NCBI GenBank assembly: GCA_023634235.1
Contig: JAMKCF010000018.1
Span: forward strand, 1,029,195-1,093,194
Source of the DNA: Pisaster brevispinus
Lineage: Eukaryota > Echinodermata > Asteroidea > Forcipulatida > Asteriidae
Reading direction: 5' to 3'
Length of the DNA: 64,000 bases
The notes under the pieces were generated by a model. The model had not been told where the DNA came from and searched no databases. It worked only from the letters and a program-made list of their open reading frames with translations. Below, in pieces: positions 34,001 to 46,000 of the stretch (positions are counted from its first letter, which is position 1; every line of letters begins with the position of its first letter). The position numbers and the translations under genes were made by a program.

Positions 34001-37000
34001 TAAAACACCCTTTTCATCTGACAACTAACACCTGTTACCTCTATGTAATTCCTTTTCCAAACAGTGGACTTAATTGGATCAAGCACAAACCAGTAGGACT
34101 GCTGACTGCCCCAAGCAGATTAACTGCTCTTCCATTAAGTTAATGACCCAAGTAATTCAATGTAAACACACCAATCTGTGAAATGGAAAGTTTCTGATTT
34201 TTTGTGGCGAAACTCAGCTTTCCCATAATGCAGGCATACATGTATCTTACCAGCTGAAGCATGTTTCAAATGTCTCACCGCCAACACATTCGTAGACAAC
34301 ATCTATTTTTTTCTGAAAACCAAAATTAAAAGTCGCCATTAAATTTCTGGCGCCAAGTGTCAAGGTGAATCCCCAAAGGTACAGTACAACGTCAAGTTCA
34401 GTTTTGATACCCTTAGGTAAGTCTTGAGTAAAGTCTCAAGCCCCTCATGCAAATCTCAACTCATGTCTCAAGTAAAGTCAAATCTGTCCATATAAAGAAG
34501 AAAATCTCAGATATTACAAGTGTAAGATTGTTCGGTCAAGTCTTAGGTTTAACCAAGTGTCCAGTAATGTCTCAAATCCCTGAGGTAAGTCTCAAGTCAA
34601 GTCTCACATCCCAAATCTCAAGTCTAGACCATCCTTAAACAGGAAAATCTCAAGGTGCACAAGTACAACAAAATTCCATACAAATTACATCAAAATATAA
34701 ACAATAAAATTTCATTAATACACACATACATTACACAGCCTCAAAATACAAAAATGTCCCAACATGCAGCCAAAAATTACAGAATTTTTAAAAAGCAGAC
34801 ACCTTCACCCCTAAATAAGGGGGAATAAAAAATTACAAACATGTAATTACAAACTATTTGCCTCCCTAAACAAGTGCATCTTTAGTTTAACCTAGAAAGA
34901 CCCGAGCGAATTATCCCTCCCTACTCCTGTAAAAAAGGCAGAGCAATCCACAACTTTGGAGCAGCCAAAACTAAGCCACAATCACTAAAAGAGTGCAGCA
35001 TCCCACCCCTAGGATACTCATGTGGCATTACCTGCTGACCACAACACAAGCTATATCTATGTCGTCCTTTGACAGTAAAAAGGTCAGACATAAATAATCT
35101 GTAGCTAAAAACTGAAAAATTTGATCTCAAGCCTGTAATGGCAGACATGGACATTTGATTCCCAAAAATATTGGCATTTAATTACAGTTTATCCCAGATA
35201 CTTACCGGGTACTCCTTCCTTAAAACGCCCAAAATATTGGCATAATTACAGTTTATCCCAGATACTTACCGGGTACTCCTTCCTTAAAACGCCCAAAATA
35301 TTGGCATTTAATTACAGTTTATCCCAGATACTTACCGGGTACTCCTTCCTCAAAACGTCTCCCAAGTTTTCAGTCGTATATATGATCACCCTGTCACAGC
35401 CAATACTCTGAGCAGTGGGAGCACCAAAAAGAGGTTAAACCAATAAATAAATACATGTAAATAACAATAAGAAAACTAGTGAGAATACACAGCACTCGGC
35501 AGACAGCATCCAACATAAAATGCCACGGAGCAAATTCCCAGGAAATCAAACCCCAGTTAAATGATTCAAGTGTGAAAGATCAACCAACGTTTCCATGGGG
35601 AAAGGGAAGAGTCAAATGGCTGCAGATTCCAACTTACAAAATCATCTACCCCTATCTTTGCAAAGAAATGACCGTCTGGAATCAAGACTACAGATAGAGA
35701 AGGAAGTTTACCTTGAGAAATTCTGCTTTAGACTCCGTAGAGCAAGTTCCGATCACATGACAGCCTGCTAGTTTGGCATATTGAACCTATGAAAAGGTAG
35801 AATACTGGAGTAAATACACTTCAAGATAGACAACGTACATGTGCACCCAACAGAGTCTTCCCCCCCCCCCCCTCCGTATCTGTTTATTCAATAACAATAA
35901 TCAACAATAAATCAATAATTTTAACAGTGGTTGTTCACAGTGGGTAATTGGGCTGAGGTCAAACATTTTTTTCTCACAACTCTAAGGGGGTCAAGAAAGG
36001 GGGGCGGGGTCATTCTATTCCACACGGTATCTTGGCTGGTAAACTTCTGCTTAGCATAATTTTGTTGTGCTTAGCTAGTTTCTGTGTTTAAGAAGCTTTA
36101 TGAAATTGGGTCAATACGTTTGATTACATTAATAATCTCTGCAAAAAAAATCATAACTTACTCAATGATATCCCAGTTATAGCACTGTACAAAAACTTGA
36201 CTTATGTTTTAAAAACAAGATGGGAGAGCAATTTTTGAAGGAGAAAACACTGTAGGATATCAATTTCTATGGCACCTTTCAAAGGGAAGGTATACGCTTG
36301 GTAATGAGTCTGAAAATTAATGGCAATTAAAACTTACTTGGTAAGAAGTACTGCAGCTTTGGATAGTATAATGCATTTTGAGAAACTTTCACTTCGAAGT
36401 ACTGCGGTTATGGAAAAATATATTCCTTTTTATCCCCCCCAAAATTGAATCTGAGAAGCGTTACGCTTTTCAGATAACGCTTTTCGCCGCAACGCTTTTC
36501 AGATCGTGTATTCCTATAGGGAATATTCTTCCTGCGTGGAAATATACGCTCTGGTTTTTCGGTGATATCTCAAAAACGCGACCACCTTTTGAAGTGAAAT
36601 TTCACAGGTTAGTTTTATTGTATATAGGCCTACCTACGTTTATATAGGATTAAAACAATCAAACGGTTCCAAAAACCAAAGATATACTTTGCCTTTAAGG
36701 GTCATAAATTGGTATAGTCAATGCAATGCTGATTTAAGGCAACGTATATCTTTGGATTTTTTTAACCGTTCACTTCTTTTAATCCTATATCAATGTAGAT
36801 ATACAAAGTCAAAGTAGCCTTTGCAAATTTCATTTCAAATGGTGGTAGAGTTTCTGAAAGTCTGGAGTGATATGTCCACACAGGAAGAATGATCCGTAAA
36901 TGGAACACACAATCTGAGAAACATTTCTAAAAGAAACGTTTCTCAGATTGAAATGTTTTTTAATCCCTCTCTTTAAAACCACATTCCTTTAAAGGGAATG

Positions 37001-40000
37001 GAATGGTTTCTGAACATTTTATATTTTATTAACAGCTGCAGTGCTTTTTACCAAGTAAGTTTTTATGGTCATTAATTTTTTAAGTATTTACCAAAAGGCA
37101 GAATTATACAATAAAAGTCACCTGTGAAAGTTTCGGCCGAGAACAGTGTCTAATTGTTGAGAAAACAACAACAAACTGTGTCTGTCTTTTTATAAAGAAC
37201 CTAGAATCTATCTACATTTAGCAAGATGACAGTGGGTACAAACCACACCTCTGGCTGCAGCATTCACAAACGGACAACACAGGATTTTCACATTTCTGAC
37301 ATGCTTTTTTATTTCTAATCCATGGGGGGTACTCCAGAGGAAAAACTTTTGCAGGATGATTACCAACATTACCATCTTTATAACAAGTAAGTGTTCACTG
37401 ATAGAAATCACTTCTTTTTTTTTGGGGGGGGGGGGTCAGTACCAAAGTTTGACCCTACTCCTGAAAGGCACCGTGGCACAATTTGCTGCCAATGACAAAA
37501 ACACATGACCAACCTCCTCTTTTTTTTTCTTTTTTTTTTTGTTAAGCACGTTCGCCCCAAACAAGGCTAAAAGCCACTCTTGGTAAGGGGCTACAAGAAG
37601 AAAAATTATTAAATTTGAAAATAACTCAGGGGAGCTGAAGGTAGGAATTGATATTCCTCTTAAAACAGTCTAGATTGTAGTACATGTTCATACTCACAGC
37701 GAATTGGCCTGTCCCACCAGCAGCAGCTGAAACAACAATCGAAACAGAAAAGCATGAATCCTTTCTCAGATTCAAATGTTTTGGGGTTGAAATATTATCA
37801 AAACTATATAACTTTGAAGGGAATCCTATCTCAAAACAATTTATACTATCAACAGCTGCAGTACTTCTCACCAAGTAAGTTTTTATGGTCATTCATTTTA
37901 AAACAATCAGGCACTGTGTGTAAACCAAAACTTGCCAACCTTTTTTTATGATGCACTGCAAAAATGGCTTCTCGTGTGAGAGTTGTAGAGGGCTAATTTT
38001 TTGTATTGACAAATTACTATATCTGAACCACTTCACATCGAACAGCGTGTTTACCTGCACATCTCTTTTTGACAGACTTATGGCATACGACTTTTAACAT
38101 CTGGAACAACATTGGATTTTCCACAATTTTTGGCTAACAGCCAGACAGCTGATATTTTTATCCACCCAGACTTTCCATTGTTGTTGGCATACAGTCATAA
38201 TATTTGGCTCAATGGTAGGTAACACCGCGTTTACACTTGATCCGGCAAGGGCGATCAAAGGAGGATCAGATCCTGCAAGGGCGATTAAAGGGCGATCAAC
38301 AACTAGTGTAAATGCAAGAGCAATCAGGATCTGATCCTCCTTTTTGATCCCCCTTTATTGCGGGATCAAAGGAGGATCTGATCCTGCAAGGTGGATCAAA
38401 AACAAAGTGTAAACGCAAAGGAGGATCAGACCCCTCAATTTGACCCACCGACTTCCGGTCTAGCACAAGCTAAGCTAAGACGGCGGCATGCATCACCCCT
38501 GGCAACACGTGTGCCTGCGTGTGCGCACAATCAATTACCTTGCTCAGTTGACCTGTCAGTCCACAAGGCAAAGGGGGATCAATGCGCGATCAGACTCAAG
38601 TGTAAACACGTTAGCGATCAGTTTGATCGCCCTTGCAGGATCTGATCCTCCTTTGATCGCCCTTGCCGGATCCAGTGTAAACGCGATGTTAGTCCTAGAC
38701 TCCAGCATACATGCCAGATTTCCAGCAGTAGCTCATGTCCAAGGTTTTCTGCTAATCATGGTGAGTGCCTACCAAATTTTCTCACATGACAACATAAAAT
38801 CTTGGAACTAATTATGAGATTCTTTGTTTTCTTTCTTGTGTCAAGTCAAGGTTTCATAGTGGCAATAAAATTATTATCAAAGGAAACAATCACTCAAGAA
38901 TCTCTTTTTCTTTTAAATACCAATGTGAAAGGGTTAAGGAAAACAAATATTAAACTATTATATCTCACCTGTAACCAACACAGTTTCTCCTTTCTTTAAC
39001 ATGCCTTTCTACAAAAAAACAATTATATTTTTAACAAATTAATTATATCTTTTACTCATTACATTTGCACGTAAAGTCTCCTGAAGTTTTGATTCAATGA
39101 ATTTCCCAAACTCATGCAGAGTTGGCAAGCTCTCGAAAATGACTTTTTCCCCTTCAAATATGCCCCATTTTTTCCTTTGCGCTCCCAATACCCTCCAAAC
39201 ATTGCTACACACCTTGTAAGGAACCTCTTTATATTGAGACCAGAGCTCGGTGCCGAAACTAGGGTGACATTTTCGTAGGGGTTGTGGGGTACTTCTGGCC
39301 AATTAAAACTGTAGTTTCTATTTGCATTTCTCCTATAAACCATGCCCCTTTTCAGCACTCTTGTTATGCTATTTACCATTTTTTATGAGAAAGTCTGACG
39401 ATAGCTTAAACAAACAAAAAATTGTCTGTGTGTTAATGAAAGGATAGTTTTAAAATTATTGAAATTGTCACATAAAAGCATAAAACACGAAAACCAACAA
39501 AAACAGCAAAACCTAACAGTGAAAAAAAGTACAAGTTACAAGCCAAATAATTTTTAAAAAGGCAAATTTAAACTCATGTTACACAGTGTGGCAAGAACAA
39601 TATTTAGCAAGAATCCAAGACGCAATAGTGAAGAAAAGTTTAAACCAAGCAGCATGCAATTATGCTTGACATTACATAGCACAATTTTCTTTAACTAAAT
39701 TTTATACAAAATTCTTTTTGTGCCAATATGGGAAACAGATGCCAAATTGAATTGAATTAAATAAGTACTCACCTCATGAAGAGCCAATTCCGCAGTCAGG
39801 CCACTTACCAAGAGTCCTAAGTACTCTGGATTCACACTTGGAATAGGAATAGCAGCTTGTTTATCCAACAACTGTCAAAAAGAAACAAAGTTATCATAAT
39901 TAAGGCCCTTTTTGAAACCCTGACTTGGGCTTGGGCTTGCACCGCGTTTACACTTGATCCGGCAAGGGCGATCAAAGGAGGATCAGATCCTGCAAGGGCG

Positions 40001-43000
40001 ATCAAAGGAGGATCAGATCCTGCAAGGGCGATCAAAGGGCAATTAACAGCTAGTGTAAACGCAAGAGCGATCAGGATCTGATCCTCCTTTTTGATCCCCC
40101 TTTATTGTGGGATCAAAGGAGGATCTGATCCTGCAAGGTGGATCAAAAACAAAGTGTAAACGCAAAGCAGGATCAGACCCCGCAATTTGACCCACCCACT
40201 TCCGGTCAAGCACAAGCTAAGCTAAGACGGCGGCATGCATCACCCCTGGCAACACGTGTGCCTGCGTGTGCACACAATCAATCACCTTGCTCAGTTGACC
40301 TGTCACATGAGCAGTGTGGAACTTTTGTTGAACCGAGGCCGGGCAAAGGGGGATCAATGCGCGATCAGACTCAAGTGTAAACGCGTTAGCGATCAGTTTG
40401 ATCGCCCTTGCAGGATCTGATCCTCCTTTGATCGCCCTTGCCAGATCCAGTGTAAACGCGATGTTAGGCTCCATGACCTAATCCCGGTTCATACTTCCTG
40501 CGAATGCTAATGCGTATGCGAATGCGAATGCGAATGCTAAGCAAATTTTGACGCCACAGGTCAGTTTTTGCAGCGAATGTTTCGCAAGCATTGAGCACAA
40601 CTCAACTCTTCCAAATTGTTCGTTGAGAATTTGTGACGCCAAAATTCATGTTGCCCGTTACCAAAATTTCCAATTCAAATTTCCAATTGGAACCAATTAA
40701 AACCAATTGGAATTTTTTCCAATGTTGTGTTTTGGCACAAAACTAATTGGACCCAATTGGACTCAGCTGGACTCGGTTAGTTCCCCAAAATATGTTTTTA
40801 CCCATTGATCTCACAGCCCATTGGTCTGACAGCTCAATAGTCCGACAGGCTACGGATCATTGGACCATTGAGCAAAAAAAACCAGTTTGAACCCATTGGG
40901 CTGACAGTCCAAAAACGTATGGGGATATAATATATCCCACTCCACTCGAGGGATTTACACCAGTGCAATTAACTAATTCTAAATCCAGTTTAGCACACAT
41001 TGGAATAACAACTATGAAGTTTTTTTTTTCCAATTGGACCCTGTTGGGAAATAAAATCGTTGGCACTTATTTATTCCCCCGTTAAATTTACTTGAGGACC
41101 ATTTGGGGGTGGGTTACTAAAATATGGTACCACACAGTGATGTCCCTTTTCCAATTTACATAGCTGAGACTTATTCTCAGATACCCAAACATGGTTAACC
41201 ATCGATGAAAGCTGTACCAAAGTGAGCCTTCCCACCTTTGCGTCAAGTAAACCTTTGCACAAGAGCTCAGTCATAGAGCAAATTTCACTCAAAGGTAATT
41301 TTATTTTGTTACAACTTTCATGGTATTTGCATAAAGAATGTTTAACCCATTTATGTTTAGCAAGCTTGTGTGGGTACCAATCACAACTTCGGCCACAGCA
41401 TTCACAAATGGACACCATGGAAACTTGAACCTCAAAAACTCGTCCTGAGGTGAGTTTGGAGATTCAAATTTTTCAACATACTTTCAGGCAAAATATTGCA
41501 GGATGCTTACTACCATTACCATCTTATAACAAGTAAGCTTTTGGATAGAAATTGTTTTTTTAAATTGTTTTTTTAGGGATATTACTTAACTACGACCACC
41601 TTTAAGTGCAAACAAATATTAAAAAGAAAACTGTTTGAATAGGATCATGTTAATTCAATTTTTGTCAGTGTAAAAAACAAGGACAGTTTTGTGCAACTTA
41701 CGACATATTCACCAAAGGCGGAAAGGCACATAAAACATACACTCTGGCCAATCTTTACATGTGTGACCTCTTTGCCAACATCAACGACCTCTCCAACACC
41801 CTACATAAACAAAAAAGGAAACAAAAGGTCCAACACAAAAATTATATTTGATATAGTGTGTCATAGCCAATTACAAGCGTAATCACAAGGTTTTACACAG
41901 TATTTACTACTACTACTACTAGATTGATAATAGACTTTACAAGCCTTGTGCATACCGAAAACAAGTCAAATGTATCTTTTTTTTATGAAACCAAATCTTC
42001 TTTTTAAATTCTATTTTAAATACAAAATTCTTGAAAATAAAAACACCAATAGCAATTTATTTATAGTAAAAATAATTTGTAGAAAATTAACACTGAAACA
42101 AAATCACACCCTAATTTGAGCAACTTTTACAAAGGTTTAATGATATCATGAACATCAGTTGGGCCAAATTCATAAATGTTTAGTAACCACAAAAGGAGGT
42201 CAAGTCTTATTTTCTAGTTTTCTTTGATAATTTGTTAAATGTATTTTACTTGCATATGTTTCACGGCAAAATTTTACACTCCCAACAATATACACATATA
42301 TCTATAAAATCAGTAGGGGAGATGGCCTTAGCTTTCGATCCAAACCTTCGTCATACATATATATATATATTAAAAAAGTCGCATCCCCTTAAGGTGATCC
42401 CGTGGCTGTAAACGGCCGTTTAAAACCTTGCACGGTCGTGGCCGTCCGATAAAGGCCCGAGCCTTCGGCTCGGGCCTTTATCGCACGGCCACGACCCTGC
42501 CGGTTCAAATCAAACAGTTCATGTTAAAATGTGTAGACATTTTACCCCATTTTAATTCTGGTCCAGTTAAAACAATACTGGTCCAATAAAAATCTTCAGC
42601 TAGAAGTTCTGCAATCTTGCACACTTTCCCCAAAAATTTGAATCCTGCCATGGGAACAAGGTTGACAGAAGTGATGCCTTACCTCATACCCCAAATCAAA
42701 GGGGGGAATCTCTTGCCTCGGGCCCAAAAACCCTGCAGTCTTATGGATGTCTGTTGCATTTATCCCAACAAACCTGACAAAAAAACGTAATGAATAATAC
42801 TATTAAACAGTTTCCAACAATTTGCATCAGGGATAAAGGAAACATTTTGGTTTATCCATACAGTGACGTGTAATATTGGAACTGGACACTCAGTGTTATT
42901 CCAATCCTGCTTGATAAACCCTCAAAGACAAGAAAACTATAAAAAGTAAACTTGCGGGTACAACCATTGGGAGGAGTATTGGAGCCAGTGTGGTCTTAGA

Positions 43001-46000
43001 CTGGTCCCCTGTCTTTATCCGCAAGGATAAAGACAGGTACTGGTCTTAAGGCCCAATGATTTCATTGGATACATCACGTAGCGTTGTTTTGTTCTGCGAG
43101 TGTCCGTGTGAAATGAATGCTAGGTCAAAGGTTCGTTTGCCAACATCCGGTCTGCTAGGTATCTGGCATTATTCACGAGCCTCGAAGTGTGACGTCAGAT
43201 GTTCAGGCTAGTGTGGTCTCGATGTTTCGAGGTAGGCCTATGCTCAACTCGTCTTCAGGAGAAAGAGCCAACACTCCTCCCAAAAGAAATTTTACACATG
43301 GTTGTACCCGCAAGTTTACTATTTATAGTTTTCTCATCTTATTTTCCACACCATGCAAAGCTTCAAACACCACTCTATTTGCCAAAAATGAGTCTTTTGC
43401 CAAAATGTGTGTTGTTGAGTCTGAGCCACCAATGTTTAGAAGCACTAGAGCCACTTTGCTCGGAATGCTGGTCAACTCGTACGCACGCAAACTCGTACGC
43501 ACCAACTCGTACACACACAAACTCACACACGCACAAACTCGTACACACACCAAGTCGTACGCACACCAGCTCGTACGCAAACTAACCCGTACACCCACCA
43601 ACTCGTACGCAAGCATAATTCACTACGTGTTGACTCAGGGAAAAGGTTTCGCCGTTTTGATGCAAAGTTATTATTATAACTTATAATATTGTAATAATTC
43701 ACTACGTGTTGACTTCGTGAAAAGGTTTAATAAGTCTAATAATAATGAATTGCGTTTTAGTTTTGTTTTTGTTTTCCCTCACGTAATTAAACTTTGATTT
43801 GACGGATGGCATTCCCGCTAAAATCCGAAAGGTAGGGTTTATTTCAATTTGATATTTTTCTGAAATTTTGATAGTAAATAATTTTTGGAAAATAAAACAG
43901 ATGGTTTTGGTATTTTTCTCAATTTTTGATAGTAAATAATTTTTGGAAAATAAAATAGATGTTTTGGAAAAACAAACTGATTTTTGGGGAGTTTTGTCCT
44001 TTCTGAAATTATTGTTTAGCCCGTCAGTTAAATTATGAAATTAAATAAATTTAGAAAATAAAACATATTTTTGGGGAGTTTTGTTCATTTCCGTCAGTTA
44101 AATTTTGATAGTAAATAAATTTAGTAAAAAAAACAGATTCTTTGGGAGTTTTGTTCCTTTCCGAAATGATTGTTTCTGAAATTGATTATTTCTGAAATTG
44201 ATAGTAAATAACTTGTGGAAAATAAAACAGTTTTTTGTTCAACTATAGTGAAAGTTTTGGTGTCAGGACACTTCGTACCTTTGCCACTTCGTACCCTGGA
44301 CACTTCGTACCTTTTCAAGGTGCGAAGTGACTTTGGACACTTCGTACCTTGGACACTTCGTACCTTCTCACAAGACACTTCGTACCTTCTCACGAGACAC
44401 TTCGTACCCTCAGGATTCAATATAATTTTTACGTGCAGAGATAATGAAACGTAAGAAACAAACAAATTGAGTTTACAAAATACGAACAAAACAAATGTAT
44501 TTTAAATAAAAGTATTCACATTTCACCAAATGAACCAAATTAAATACAAAAACAACCAGTACACTTTTAAATCAATTTCATAAAAAGCTAAAGCTGGAAA
44601 GTATTCCATATCAAATTTACGTGCCGAGATAATGATACATACAAACACAAAAATTACAAAATACGGACAAAATAAAGGTATGGGGTAGAAAATATTGCGT
44701 TCCGAGATAATGGTACATAAGAACAAAAATATACAAAATACGGACAAAATAAAGGTATTTTAAAGATATTTTTAGTTAGATAATGTAAGTAATCACATTT
44801 CACATTAAAAAGGACATTCAAATAATTAAACAAAATGACAATTCATTAAGTATTATTTTGTATCTCAACGAAAATTATATCATTATTAAGGAATTACACA
44901 TTTTACTGAAGGTACGAAGTGACTCGGCTGAAGGTACGAAGTGACTCAGCTGATGGTCACTTCGTACCCCGTCCCCGGTACGAAGTGACCAATTTGGTTA
45001 CGGTACGAAGTGTCCCAAAGGTACGAAGTGTCCAGGGTACGAAGTGGCAAAGGTACGAAGTGTCCGACATCCAAAGTTTTGGCTGGAAATTTCAAAAATA
45101 TTGTTGAAACAGGTAATTGCATACTCTAGACTCGTTCAGCTTTTGTAATCTCTTTTGTAAATGTGTGGCCCTGAAAAGGGCCGGTGGTTTTCATGGGTCC
45201 TGAAAGGACCGTTTGGTTTGGGGCTTGAAGTTGCTCACATCGCAGGACCATGGAGGTGGCTGCACGCTGACAACAGGCTAGAGGTTTTCAGAGTCCCGGC
45301 TTGGTAGGCGTCCTATAGCTTGAAGATCCTGCCTTGGACTTGTAATCATAATTTTACGGTTTTATGTTTTACAAGTCAACTACTTGTCTTGGAGTGTCAC
45401 TGAATTGGACAGCGCCACCATTTTATCAATCAAGTATCAATCATTAATTTCGAATTAATAATTCCCGCTTTCGAATTAATAATTCCCGCCTAGTTAAGTA
45501 GCACGATATTAGTGCTTTCGTTGTTTCCAATGTACATGTGTCCTGTAATAAATACACCTGCGTACGAGTTTGTTTGTGTACGACTTTGCGTGTGTACGAG
45601 TTTGCGTGTGTACGAGTTTGTGGGTGTACGAGTTTGTGTGTGTACGAGTTGGTTGGCGCACGAGTTGTCCAATTGGCGTACGGGTTTGCGTGCGTACGAG
45701 TTTGCGTGCGTACGAGTTGACCTGTTTCCGTCAGTCAAATGGACATAATCTCTACGACCATAATATACCAAATATTCAGAGGAACACGATATGCTTTGTA
45801 TTTATTTGGTTGGCGCACGAGTTGACCAATTGGCGTACGGGTTTGCGTGCGTACGAGTTTGCGTGCGTACGAGTTGACCTGTTTCCCTTTGCTCGTCCCC
45901 AGCGCCTTGCCCTAAAACCAAAGGCGCTGGGATGGGCAAACGTATCAAGCACGCTCATTGGTTAATGCTCAGTCCCATCATGCATCACACTCACACTGCA

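Noticed and set aside
42434..42496. Rho-independent terminator
   Set aside because: The fold is terminator-like, but this is an intron of an animal gene and there is no bacterial context.
43189..43686. Frame of 165 codons with SYTHKLTHAQTRTHTK-like repeats
   Set aside because: Translation of the outer minisatellite arm of the foldback-like element; the opposite arm gives the mirror frame on the other strand.
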